Part shown: one piece after another, positions 11,397 to 63,189 of the stretch
Layout: each line of letters starts with the position of its first letter
How positions within the stretch are numbered: position 1 is the first letter of the stretch
Source of the DNA: Gnetum montanum
Lineage: Eukaryota; Streptophyta; Gnetopsida; Gnetales; Gnetaceae
DNA: 64,000 nt
NCBI GenBank assembly: GCA_015680685.1
Contig: MNCI01013629.1
Location: 230,859 to 294,858, forward strand
Direction of reading: 5' to 3'
Translations under genes and position numbers: made by a program
Notes under the pieces: generated by a model
Told to the model about the DNA's origin: nothing
Database searches by the model: none
The model's input: the letters and a program-made list of their open reading frames with translations, nothing else

Positions 11397-12845
11397 TCAT
11401 GCTGAGCTTGCTCAGCCGCCTCGCGCTCTCTTCGGGTGGTTTCCTCCTAGATCAGTTCTTCTCGCACTTGGGCCCGAATCTCATCCACCAACCGAACCCG
11501 AGCCGCATCTACCAGCAAAGCTTGTTGTCGTATTATTTCTTGTTCCTGTTCATGGAAATGGGTTTCCATTTTGATCTGTGCTTGTGCGAGGGCTTCTTCC
11601 CATTTGGCTTCCCAATCCTTGTGTTCAACGTTGCGCATCGCGGCTGCGGCCTCCATAGCCGCTCACTATAGCTCTTCATTGCTTCTTTCGCTATGCCTCG
11701 ACATTCCAGGCGGGGACATCTCCGACACTGCCATGGGGCTTGGGGCCCTCCATCCTCTATGACTACGTCTTCTCCTGATATAAGTCACCATGGGCTGGGT
11801 CCCTAAAACTCCCGGGCTGGCTAGAGGGGATGGGCCAAACAGGAAACCCCCAGGGAGGGAAGGCCCCAGCTTTGGATGCGGTTGCCACCCCACCCCCTAC
11901 CATAGGGTCAGGATAAGCTTGGAGTGGCGACCTTGCTTCTGCTGTTGTAGTGTCGCCAGAAAAAACCTGGGTAAGTTAAACCTAACTCCCAATTTGAGGC
12001 ATTTAAGGAAAGTAAAGTGGGTGCCCTGAAGTTTTGACCCATTGCCTAACTGTACAAAAAATCGGTCCACAAGATCCACTGCTCGGGCCCAGATCAAGGG
12101 CAGAGAGGATTTGGGAACTGGTCAGCTTTGCGTGCATGGCACCGGCCCATTGAAGAAAATTTCAGCATCTTGCAGACCACACGTGGAGGGCAGAATGATT
12201 TCGCCCTCAGCCTGGGCCCCCAGACACCTGGCGATCAAGGACTCTGTGATGATGACCTCAATGCCCCTAAAATAGGTTTGGTCCTCGTGCCAGTTAGTGA
12301 AAAGGCATCGTCTGGGAGGGCCGGTTCACCTACGAGCTGTGACAAGACATCACTCCAACCGCACTGCTCCACCAGTTCCCACAGCTCCTCGTCTTCCTGG
12401 AATGCCGCATAGTCAGGCTCGTAAGTCAACGTGACCCCCATCGTGACTTCAATCTCTCTCCACACAATTGCGACATGGGAAACCACCTGTGGAAAAGGAG
12501 GGTGGGGCAGTCTACACAGCTGGAAAATTTTGCGATTTCGCAGCTTCCACGCTACCCATAAAAGTAGCATCGCTCAAGAATCACCCGTTAATTTAATTAG
12601 GGGATCCCAACCCATTTCCCACCACATGGAGTGCATGTAGGCGCATTGATAAATGAAATGCTGAACGGTCTCCGACACGGTGCCACACAGTGGACAAGTG
12701 TCCTCAAGATCGAGGCCTTGTCTTCTTAAAAGCGCCCGTATCGGCAACGTGTCGTTTCTTATCAGCCATAGGAAGACTTTAATTTTCTCGGGCAGTGCCC
12801 TCCACAAGGAAAGAATCAATCCAAGTGTCACCCTAGCCAACAACA
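11397..12845 (-). pseudogene. L04 ORF2 C-terminal part: zf-RVT, extra domain, coiled coil in one frame
   Basis: Read from 12845 downward: RALPEKIKVFLWLI and TCPLCGTVSETVQHFIYQC (zf-RVT), LWELVEQCGWSDVL and LVGEPALPDDAF (start of the extra domain), ARAVDLVDRFFVQLGNGSKL (its end), then a Pro/Ser-rich linker and a charged helix WEAKWEEALAQAQIKMETHF followed by EIRAQVREEL. The end of the extra domain, the linker and the coiled coil share one frame, separated only by stop codons. This shows the coiled coil belongs to ORF2 and not to a separate ORF. Confidence 0.78.
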
Positions 12846-14752
12846 CCACAATGATGCAAGAAAAGGGCTTGGCATGTTAACCCACCTCCCCAACTACAAG
12901 CATTTAAGGACAGTGAAGTGAATGCCCTATAACTTCCACACATTTCTTGTTTGGACGAAAAAATGTTTGATCAATTCTACTGCCTATTGCCACAAAGCTG
13001 GCAACACCGATTTAGGGACCTGACCATTAGCAGTCCACAACACTGGCCTAGCAAAGAAAACCTCTACATCCTACAATCCTCGTATTGTTGGTCTCACAAC
13101 CTCCTCGGAGGTAGCCACACCCAAAACACAAGGCAAGGCTTCTTCCATGAGGTCAATCTTGACCCCACAAAAGGTGATAGAAGTATTCTACCAATTGGCA
13201 AAAAATTCACCATCTGACAGAGCAAGGTCACTCATCAACAATGGGAGGAAATCAAGCCACCCAACACACATGACTAGGTCCCACAACTTCAACATTCCCT
13301 AAAACCAGGTGCAAGAAGGTTTGAAGGTGGGAATCACACCCATGCTGATAGTTGCTTCACACCACAGCCTCACTCCCTCTACAACCACATGCGTTGGTGG
13401 CAGTAAAGGTAGCTATGGGAAAATTAGGTGATTTTGCACCCTCCACAAACACCATAAAATGGCAGTAGCCTTGGAGTCACCATCTAAATTCATGGGTGGG
13501 GGGATTCTAGTACACCATGTTGCTCTACCGAAGTGACATTCAAACATGAAGTGGCATCATGTTTTAGGTGTTTGATTGCATAAGGGGCACATGTTGTTGA
13601 GCCTTAAACCCTGTCTCCTCAACTCCACATGCATGGGGAGGGTAGCATGGTTGACTAACCATAGGAACACCTTTATCTTTTCCAAAAACCACCCTTGCTA
13701 GATAGGCATCTAGCCTGGGATCATTGGGTACTGATGCTTTATAATGAAATAGGATTGCACGGTAATCAAACCTAGGTGTGTCATGCTTTGAACATGAAGG
13801 CAAAGTGATCGCCAAAGTATCAAATCATTATGTTCCATAGTCCATTGCTAATATTTATTCCGCATAATGCAGATCCATGGTGCCTAATTGATGTCCGCCT
13901 TGGTTAGTCTATGAACCAACTGTTGATGCCCCATTGTAACTAGGTTAGAAAATTTTTGAATTCCCATCCTGCCTACTTCCCTAGGCTGCACCACAGTGTC
14001 CCAACACACCAAATGAAGTTGCTTCACCCCTAGACTAGATAAAACTAAGTATTAGCTAGTTCACTTTACTTCCAATATCGTGTCCCAGGGGCACCTGGGT
14101 GGGGGGGTGGTGGTGGTGGAGGGGGGAAGGCAATAGACATCGTGAAGCTAGCGATTGGAGAAAAAACAATCGTTGCCAGGAGAATCCTTCCTTTTCTTAT
14201 CAAGAAGTGTGTTGTCCAATGCTCGATTTGTTGCTATAGTTGTTGGAGCAGTTTGAACCCCTGTTGTCTATTCCAAGTGAATATGGGAAACCCAAGATAC
14301 AAATCCTGTTTGGTTTCAACATGACCCCTAGGACCTGAATGATTTTTGTCTTCACCCAAGTGTCTGTGTGTGTTAGATAAAGGGCCAATTTGGCCCAGTT
14401 CACCTCCAAGCCTATCTCTCAGGCCATATACGATAAAGCTTGATCCATTGCCCGAGCATGTGGCACCATAGCCTTGGTAAAAAGAATAGTGTCATTGGTG
14501 TAATGCTCTACCATACACTCCACCCCAACAATGTGGAGCCCCCACACCCCTTTAGCTCTACAATAAGCTTGTAAGGTATCCATTACAATGATAAACAAGT
14601 ACAACGACAGAGGGTCTCCTTGCCTAAGGCCTCTCCCCAACGAGGAGAAGCCCCAGAGCCCACCCTCAAGGTCAATGGAATAGGTGGCCAATGATTGCAA
14701 ATGAAGACACAAATCAAAAAAGTCATGATTGAAGCCTTTATGGGTCATGATG
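12846..14752 (-). mobile_element. L05: LINE fragment lacking both ends
   Basis: The minus strand holds reverse transcriptase motifs (LRQGDPLSLYLFIIVMD, then YTNDTILF in place of YADD), a degraded zf-RVT near 13560-13700 (HATLPMHVELRRQG-like) and the start to middle of the extra domain (ELIKHFFVQTRN near 12960). It ends inside that domain exactly where L04 begins, and its own 3' end is not found nearby. The 5' end is at about 14752. It is old: many stops, AT-rich. Confidence 0.8.
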
Positions 14753-15475
14753 AATGTTACCTTGGAAATGAATTTAAAAATTGATATTCAAAAAGCACAT
14801 CAGCCATTTACTTCCAAACAAACCCAAATTGAGCTTTCAAGGACCACTACATATTTGATGACTATATGAAATCCATGGAGGATGCATTTTATGACTTGGA
14901 GTAGGGCAACATGACAGTGCCAAAGTATGATGTCAAGTTCCCTCAACTAAGCAAGTTAATTCCCCACATGTCGTTTATATTTATATAGTTATATATGATT
15001 TCATTTAAACTGATGGCTTTCTGTTGATTAACGTTTCACCCATCAGTATCATCGGGGAGATAATATTTTAATTACCATGCATCTTGGTGGTTTCTAATGA
15101 TCATTCTATTGTACATTGCTATATCTACAAATTTGCTTTCATAATCAACATATTCAAGTGAGTTTTATTTTATTTTGCTTTTCGCAAACCCTTTCTTTCC
15201 ATTACCGTCACATAGTGCTTCACTTGCCTAAGTAACAGAAGTGTGGTGTTACAAGTTGGTATAGCATAACCATCAGGTCTAATTATAACCATGGTTTCAT
15301 CTACTGCTAGGAGATTATGTCTGAGATAGGTTGCATTACACATATCTGGATGGATTCAGTTTCAGTCATTTCTTTTACACATTTATATATATCTATGTTT
15401 TAATTTTATGCATGTTACCCTGGAAGTGAATTGAAAATTTGATGTTCCAAAAGCACTTCAGCAATTCACCTCCAA
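14753..15475. repeat. Direct repeat pair (14753-14818 and 15411-15475)
   Basis: About 65 bases beginning atgttacc and containing aaaagcac.tcagc occur twice in the same orientation 660 bases apart, at roughly 80 percent identity by eye. The intervening sequence is AT-rich and non-coding. It could be the ends of a small element or a local duplication. Confidence 0.6.
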
Positions 15476-15615
15476 TCGAAGCAACATGGAATGGATTAGC
15501 GTAACTATCAAGTTCAATTATAATTCGTATAGGAATCAAAGAAACACCTTAAACACGTTGCAAATGCATTTAAGAAGATTGTTTTACATCACCCATACTA
15601 TCAAATGCTTCTCTA

Positions 15616-56357
<40,742 letters not shown>

Positions 56358-56744
56358 CTGCATCAACAGGAACAAGACCTTGAGTAAAGTACAAAATTTT
56401 CTTGGGAAACTTAGAAAGCCAGATTCTATAATGGTCAGGTTACTTTTAGGAACAATCAACTGGAAATTTCAAGAACTCCGGCCCTATACATTGCTACGCA
56501 ATACAAATAAAAACTAAAGCAATACCCCCAAAGAAATGCCTACAAAAACTAAAGAGGAATAATGGTCTGGTTACTTTTCAAAGCATTAAACTGAAATTTC
56601 AAGAACTCCAGCTCTAATTCATTGGTAAGCAATACAAAGAATAGAAATAAAGTAATACAAAAAATGAAAAATGTACCGTAAAGAAATGAACATATTTTAT
56701 TCAACCTAGAATACTAAAAAATACAGTTAAGCTACAATTTAACA
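56358..56744. other. Intron sequence upstream of exon a
   Basis: AT-rich intron with two related stretches ending in gaaatttcaagaactcc (near 56460 and 56590), a local duplication of about 130 bases. No gene. Confidence 0.5.
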
Positions 56745-56823
56745 GACTCAGTGAAAAGAAGCATGGTTGGGTAAGGAACGATGGAGAATTTGAAATCTAG
56801 CCTAGGCGGGAGCAAGAGTCCAG

Positions 56824-57765
56824 GTGACAGCGGGCTCAAAGGGCAGTGCAATGCAGGCATGCAAGGCAAAAGCCTGGCAGGTGAGGGTGAGTCAGGTGGA
56901 TAAGGAGGTGCTTCAGGCATGGGGGGAGTCGATGGTGGCAAGTAGGCGTCGGGTGGGGCAGCAGATGATGAAAATGGGAGTTTGGTGTTGGGGCATGTTG
57001 ACGGGGTCCACTCAGCATGGAGCCATGAGGCAACGAGTGTTGAGGCATGTGTTAGAGGGGAGGGTTCTATGCAGCTTTGGGTCAAGGAAATCCCTAGCGA
57101 GGGGCTTCACACCTTGAAGTGCAATCTAATTGGGAAATTTGTCTCAGCAAGTGCCTGCCCTAAGTTTGCAATGGTTCGAAAGTGAGCGATGACGCAATGG
57201 AACTTCTTCTCAATTGTTGTGTGGAGCCTGCGGGACAGCTTTTGTTGTTCATTTTCCCAACGGTCGTGAATAGAGACCGTGTGTTGGTGGGCGGTCCATG
57301 GTTTTTCGAAGCAAGGGGTTTGGCATTGACTTGGTGGAGGCCGAGGGTGCATAGGGATATGGACTTGTTCTCACCGGCCCTAGTTTGCGTCCAAGTTTCG
57401 AAGATACCCTAGGAAATGTGGACGCTAGCTTTTCTTAAGGTGTTGGCTAGGTTTTTCGAGCAATTTATCTCTTTCGATAACCCACTGCTTCATTGGATAG
57501 GATGAGATATGCATGCTTTTGTGTCTAGCGATCCCTAGTGCCCAAAGACTTGGTTCAAGAAGTTGTCCTAGACATGCCTTCCAAAGAAGAGAAGATCTTG
57601 GTGGAGTCTAAAAATGTTGTGGTTGATGGGCCTGCGGGGCAACACTCGATGCAAGCCCCCTGTGGTGTGTGTGGTAAGTCAGGCCATGCTTTTCCGTCTT
57701 GTTGGGTGGCCCATAGTGTGCAGGGCCTGAAGCAATCTGAGGATGGTTGGATGATTGTTACCTAG
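56824..57765 (+). pseudogene. L15 ORF1 remnant (DUF4283-like, intact CCHC knuckle)
   Basis: The central part reads LLLFIFPTVVNRDRVLVGGP then WFFEARGLALTWW, the DUF4283-like core, at 57240-57330. The C-terminal part at 57538-57765 has KILVESKNVVVDGPAG and the knuckle CGVCGKSGHAFPSC, a complete C-x2-C-x4-H-x4-C. Stops at about 57181 and 57410 split it. By family knowledge this is the RNA-binding protein of the element. Confidence 0.75.
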
Positions 57766-58368
57766 AAGGGGGGCAAGAATCCAATGAAGGGTCAAGCCCA
57801 AAACACATCGTCTGAGAAAGCTCAAACTTTGTTAGGGGGAGGTCCTGCTGCAAATAAGGACAAGGCACGAGTTGGGGGGACGGCAAGTAAAGATGCTTCC
57901 CCACCTTGCGTGGTTGTGCAAAAGGAGGGACCGATTTCCCCGTGTGTGAAGTTGTGTGGAAGGAGGGATCTAATTCCCCCATCCAGGATGTGATGTGATG
58001 GGGACCACTCAGGGAGCTTCAGGGGGTAATGGGTTGACCTCGTGGTGAGGAGGTTCCTACTTCTCCAAGGTTGACTATCGGTTAGGAGAATGGGATGCCT
58101 CAGAGCCTTGACAAGCGGTCTAGGAAAGGGTTTTCCCTACTGAAGAGTTGGGCTTCACTGTTCAAGGGAAGTCCTATGCCCTCCATGGACGAGAGCCTGA
58201 AAGGGGGTGTTTCTATGGGAGGGGGAGGTTTCCTGTCTCCCCTAATTCAAAGAAGGTCAGTAGACCACCGGGCCCTATTTCCCAATATAAATAGGCCCAA
58301 CGAGAAATTGACCTAGGGGTCCAGAGGACCATCCAGGATGTTTACAAGAGATGCTCTTATGGCAGACC

Positions 58369-59280
58369 ACGAGGATCCTCTCATGAAACTGCAGGGGACA
58401 AGGTGCCCCCTACAAACATCATACCCTAAAGGAAATGGTGCCTAAAGAGCATTGTGATGTGGTGTGTCTGTAAGAGACTAAGCTTTAACAACGGGAGCTC
58501 AATTGGTTAAGGTGGCCTAGGTGGCATTCCCATTTTGTGCCTTGTCAGGGGAGGGCTAGGAGGTTGGCATCCCTATCAAAATGACCTTTCACGGTGGTTG
58601 ATTATTCCATGTGGAGTATCAGCATCCATCTTCCCCATAAAGGACTCTGGATTACAAATTTCTATGGGGCTCAACAATGGGAGGCACATTTGCAAGAATT
58701 GGAATGAATTGGGCCCCAAATTGCAAATTGGACAAATTGGATGCTGGTCAGTGACTTTAACCAAAGGTTGTATGCATGGGAGAAATTTGATGGGGGTACT
58801 TCAAGATTTTCTAATTTCCCATGGGCTGGTGGATGTGGAAATTAGGAAATGTAATTTCACATGGTGCATCAGCAAAAAGGTCACAAGGAATCATGACAAA
58901 AATTGACAAGATTTGAATGGGGTCAAGACTGCTTATGGATCGAGGGTGATTGTCATTCAGAAAGACTAGTTTACTTCAAACCACCGACCTCTCCTATGTT
59001 TGTTGGGTCCCCCAGAGGATGGTGGGGCCTAGGCCATCTAACAAAGCCATGGCTAAGGTCGTTGGTTGAGGAGATTTGGGTAGCCTACCCTTTGCAAGAT
59101 GATCCTAGGGAATTTCTCAAGTAGGGCTTGACACTACTGAAACACCATATTCCAAGGATCAAGTCGAACGACAAATACACTTTTAGGTATTGTCGAGGCC
59201 AACTGTTGCAACGTTTGGAGAATATTCAGAGGGCACAGGAGATGAGTCAAACTCAAGAAAGGATGAAGGAACGATTGTAA
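58369..59280 (+). pseudogene. L15 ORF2 endonuclease remnant
   Basis: Begins RILS-stop-NCRGQGAPYK at 58369; the ATG is ACG and the Trp codon is TGA, the same Trp change as in L11. It continues with CDVVCL-stop-ETKL, NFYGAQQWEAHLQELE, DFNQRLYAWEKFDGG, and LTKPWLRSLVEEIWVAYP, ending in a charged linker. Inactive. Confidence 0.75.
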
Positions 59281-59504
59281 TACCCATTCATAGGGAGCAA
59301 GAGCTAGCACCCGAAGCCCCCTAGAAAGAAAGCTAGTTCAAAGAAGAAAATGCCCAGGTGGCTTTCTTTCTACAACAATCAAACTAACATTAACCTATAA
59401 AATTAAAACAAAATCAACAACGCCTAGATCTAGCTCTAAAACAGGACAATCAATATTAATTTTAAGAATTAAGAGATAATTTTATAAAGAAATAGCCATA
59501 GTAA

Positions 59505-60020
59505 AATATCTATGCAAAATTCATCAAAATAATAAAATCAAACTTTTAATTATTCAACTTAAAAAGAAATAACTAATTAGGATCATTTACACATTTGTAA
59601 ACCAAAGAAATGACCACAAAAGCAAATAAATTAATAATCTCAGATTTGTTCAATCACATAATAATATTTTATAATTTTTAGCAACACACAAAACAAGATC
59701 ATCTGAATTTAACTCTTGTAACCATTTTACCATAAATCATTTAATCAAGAAATTCATATGTTCAATAATAGAGAATAGATAGATCACAACCATAAATTAA
59801 CATCCTAGGTTTTCCCCCACTCCATCAACTTAGAGAAAGATATCAAAATTAGACTTCAGAAAGTATAGGAAAAAAAAGTATAATTCAAGATTTATATCCA
59901 AGATTTATGCATTCAAAGGGGGAGAGTTCATCAACCAAATTCCAACCAAAACCCAAGAATTCAACAATTTTAAAACATTCACAATTATCCATAGGCCCAA
60001 GGATACTCTCACTTTCTGCC
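59505..60020. repeat. Repeat T, copy 2
   Basis: Counterpart of 48165-49160: atctatgcaaaattcatc, ttaataatctcagattt, gatactctcactttc at the end. It lacks the internal tandem duplications of copy 1. Confidence 0.45.
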
Positions 60021-60516
60021 AACGGTACCAGTCCTCATATCAGGGATCCTTGGCCCCTGTTGGCAATCTTTTGCCAAAAATGCCCCAAATCGTTATAGGT
60101 GTTTCTAAATCATTATAGAAACAACTCTCATCCAAGTCATTTAGGTGTGAGAGTGTAGACAACGGGTGCAGAGATCCAAAAAAAAGTAATAAAGGTTTCA
60201 ACAATCTAAGCTTACAACAACAATCTTGGTAATTTCATACAAGCAATGTAAAGGTGGTTAGGCAAGCAAGAAGAGAGAAGTTTGAGAAAAGCAACCCTTG
60301 CTAGCCATTATCAAACATAACAAAGATGGACCATTTTACCTCCTTGCTTAGATATCTAGCTTACTAGGAGGAATTATCAAAATATTGGATTGCTATGTAG
60401 CACTTGTTTTCTTTCTCCTTGCTATCTCTTGTAGCAGCCACAATCTTCTCTCCCTTCCCAGCCACACTCCTTGTTGTTGTATCCTTTTTTTTTCTTCTGC
60501 TCAGCTACTTTTGCCT

Positions 60517-60535
60517 TGTGTGTGTGTGTGTGTGT
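60517..60535. repeat. (TG)n microsatellite
   Basis: Nine TG units followed by a T-run, in a pyrimidine-rich stretch. Confidence 0.9.
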
Positions 60536-60989
60536 TTTTTTTCCCCTCTCCTTCTCTCCCTATTTGTAGGTGGAATAAGAGATAATGGATGGTTTCTTGT
60601 AACTAACTTCTTGGGAACTATTTGTATTCTTTTCCCTTTTTTTTTAAGTTCTCTCCTTTTTTTTTCAGCAATGAGTCATGAGTTCAATTCTCTTCATGAT
60701 CACTATAAAAAAATCAATAAATTATGCATATTCACACGTTGCAACTTCAATTCCTAAATCAACAATTTTTGATATTTTAGAATTCAGATTTTGCTAGATC
60801 TTGGGTTCAATCCCTCTTGATAATTACAAAACATTCCAGCATAATATCTCTCTCTTCATCATTCAGAATTGTCGCAATGCAAGGAAAGAGTTTTCAAAAT
60901 AGATTCATGATAAGGGCATTTCAAGATACATAATCAAATAAGGCACCTTCTTTTTCAGGTCATCAGCGATGTGAATTTTCCTATCGTCT

Positions 60990-61175
60990 TACAAGCCTTG
61001 AAAGGTCATCACATGACCTTTCTACAGTTGTGGAGAGGGTATTTATACTCTACTATTTTAAACTAAAAAGAGCAATGCATCACATTTAGATAAAGTAAAA
61101 AAATAAAAATAAAATATAAAGCTATGGTATTTGCACACAATATCCCTGATTCATGAGTCAAGTTCCTCCAACTTG
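60990..61175. repeat. Repeat S, copy 3
   Basis: Contains gtcatcacatgacctttcta, a gagggtattt block, and ccctgattcatgagtcaagt; matches copies 1 and 2. Confidence 0.55.
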
Positions 61176-61317
61176 ATTCATAGGTCAAGTTCCTCAATAT
61201 GAGCATTCTTTTGCATCTCAACATACTTGTTTTAGCTCTTGCGGCACACCTTAAAGTATTGTCCTCTGTTTTTCTTTTGTTTCTCAACATCTTTGTTGAA
61301 ATAGAACAGAAAAAAAA

Positions 61318-61940
61318 AATTTGAGAAAATATTCGGGATTATATTACTGAGAAAGAAAGACTATAGTACAAGAGATTACAAATCATGGGCCATCAGCAAT
61401 GGCCCTCAATGGAGGGGAAAAACCCCTAAGTCACAAAAAATTCAGCACCCCATTAGACATGTTATAAATCGTGGGCCATCAGCAATGGCCCTCAATGGAT
61501 ANATGAACCCGATCAAGCTGCCGTTGCCGTTGCTCCTCCTCCTCCTGAAGTCGTTCCTGCTCCGCCCACTCCACCTGCACGCGTTCTCTTTGGGCCGTGT
61601 CCTCTTGAATCAGTTCTTCCCACACTTGGGCCCGGATTTCATCAATTAACCAGGCCCTGGCAACCTCAACCATAAGGTCCTGCTGCCTCACCCGCTCCTG
61701 CTCCCGCTCAGAAAACTAGACTTCCAAGTCGGCCTAGGCTTGTGCAAGGGCTTCATGCCACTTGACCTGCCACTCCTGTCGTTCAACCTCACATGCCTCG
61801 TCTGCGGCCCTCTGTGTGGCCTACCGCAACTCTTCATGCCAGTTCCTATGGCCGGAGGTTTTCAGTGAGGGGGAAACCGGCCTATTGAGGCAAGTGGGGG
61901 GCGCCGTTCCCGTTGGGTCCGCCACCCCCACGTAAAGGTT
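61318..61940 (-). mobile_element. L16: short LINE 3' end, subfamily 2, with a bad join
   Basis: The 3' terminus tgagaaaatattcgggattatattactgag on the plus strand matches L17 and, inverted, L10. After a single N at 61501 the sequence jumps into the coiled-coil region (minus strand EIRAQVWEELIQE). The J-like module and part of the 3' region are therefore missing, and a 30-base block (gggccatcagcaatggccct) appears twice around 61390 and 61472. Probably an assembly join across two contigs. Confidence 0.78.
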
Positions 61941-61967
61941 GTAGCCAACAAAAAATATTTTGTTTTA

Positions 61968-61980
61968 CCATATATTTATT
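61968..61980. repeat. Target-site duplication of L17, tail side
   Basis: ccatatatttatt, repeated exactly at 63010-63022. Confidence 0.85.
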
Positions 61981-63009
61981 TTTTTGAGAGAGAGAGAATA
62001 TTCGGGATTATATTACTGAGAAAGAAAGACTATAGTGCAGGAGATTACAAATCGTGGGCCATCAGCAATGGCCCTCAATAGAGGGGAAAAAACCCCTAAG
62101 TCACAAAAAAATTCAACACCCTATTAGACATACTATGACCAAAAAATAGACCCAAAAAATCGAGGGGGGGGCAACCCCCCACCCAAAAAGGAAGAGGGGG
62201 GGTGCACCCCCAACCCGAGGGGGCACCAGGACAGAAAGGAAACAGGGGGGGCAACCATCAACAGTGTGGGGGGGCAGGAGGACGAGGAAGCAATGACGGT
62301 CGGGGGGGCATCACCCACGATCCGAGACCAACCCCCCCAGGGGTTCATCGGCAGCCGACGACAGGTGCAATGTGGGCACTCCAGCTCATGGAGAAGATCC
62401 AGGGTGTTCTGGTGGTCTTCGGTGTCCATGAAACTGGCCGCCTGCTAGATACCCTGCATGGCTGACTCCCACCTGTTCCGGTCCACTGGCGAGGCACCCC
62501 CATCAAGATGAAAACGCACCGAGGTTCGATAGATATGGCGCCTGAGCTCACCCTAGGAGCTCTCACAACTGATGCCAAGGATGAGGTACGGGCACTGCCC
62601 CCCTCTGAGCCATTGTCAGGCGTTGTGCTCGTGAGCCCAATCAAGCTGCCGTTGTCATTGCTCCTCCTCCTCCTGAAGTTGTTCCTGCTCCACCCGCTCC
62701 ACCTGCTCGCGTTCTCTTTGGGCCACGTCCTCCTGAGTCAGTTCTTCCTGCACTTGGGCCCAGATTTCGTCAATTAACTGGGCCCTGGCAGCCTCGGCCA
62801 TGAGGTCCTATTGCCTCACCCACTGCTACTCCTGCTCAGAAAATTGGGCCTCCAGGTCGGCCCAGGCCTGTGCAAGGGCTTCATGCCACTTGGCCTCCCA
62901 CTCCCGTAATTCAGCCTCACGCGCCTCGTCTGCGGCCCTCTGCGTGGCCTGCCGCAGCTCTTCGTGCCAGTTCCTGTGGTCGGAGGTTTCCTGCGGGGGG
63001 AAACCGATC
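61981..63009 (-). mobile_element. L17: 1.03 kb 5'-truncated young LINE, subfamily 2, with TSD
   Basis: A perfect 13-base TSD, a short T tail and the shared 3' terminus. It contains the coiled coil (about 63000-62660, minus strand) and the J-like module (62594-62345). GC-rich and about 90 percent or more like L16 over the coiled coil. It inserted beside L16 in the same orientation. Confidence 0.9.
62345..62594 (-). other. J-domain-like module, L17 copy
   Basis: Minus strand: QLDWAHEHNA, WLRGGQ, CPYLILGISCESS-stop-GELRR, HIYRTSVRFHLDGGAS, ESAMQGI-stop-QAASFMDTEDH, and CTCRRLPMNP. Both stops lie where other copies have Trp or Gln, and HPD is HLD by one C to T change. The normal stop after NP is lost. 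Confidence 0.68.
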
Positions 63010-63022
63010 CCATATATTTATT
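63010..63022. repeat. Target-site duplication of L17, 5' side
   Basis: ccatatatttatt, pairing with 61968-61980. Confidence 0.85.
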
Positions 63023-63189
63023 ATTATTATTATTTTAAAACATTCCCAACATGTATTCTAAAGCATATTTCTTATGCATCATACTACATATAAAAATATG
63101 GTCAACAAATTTATTACTATTCCAATTTCCACCAGAGTCCAAACAAAGCACACACACAACTTGTCAACCAAACATGCACACAAACACAG

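Larger units (their letters stand above)
10833..12845 (-). mobile_element. L04: 5'-truncated LINE, subfamily 2
   Basis: The 3' end is the T-run at about 10840-10857 followed by the shared terminal block (agtaatatat...cgaacatttcctc on the minus strand). Going upstream: an N gap, the coiled coil, the extra domain and zf-RVT, ending just before the RLPEK segment. The assembly gap hides the place where the J-like module should be. It abuts L05 in the same orientation. Confidence 0.85.
56745..59280 (+). mobile_element. L15: LINE with ORF1 and the start of ORF2, 3' end missing
   Basis: Carries ORF1 with a DUF4283-like domain and an intact CCHC knuckle, then the endonuclease and linker of ORF2, and stops before the reverse transcriptase at about 59280. 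No A tail or TSD. A 3' deletion or a later rearrangement is likely. Confidence 0.78.
59281..61317. other. AT-rich intron with repeats T and S
   Basis: No gene recognised on either strand. It holds repeat T copy 2, a (TG)n run at 60517-60535 and repeat S copy 3. The hydrophobic frames at 60385-60757 are pyrimidine-rich low-complexity sequence. Confidence 0.55.

Noticed and set aside
11012-11671. Long open frames across the N gap
   Set aside because: They consist mostly of N and are antisense to L04.
10788-12854. accacaatga at 10788 and 12845 as a TSD of L04
   Set aside because: The left copy is about 40 bases from the T tail, not adjacent, and ten bases can match by chance.
60385-60757. Hydrophobic open frames suggesting a small membrane protein
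   Set aside because: The sequence is a pyrimidine-rich, low-complexity stretch with a (TG)n run and shows no conserved motif.
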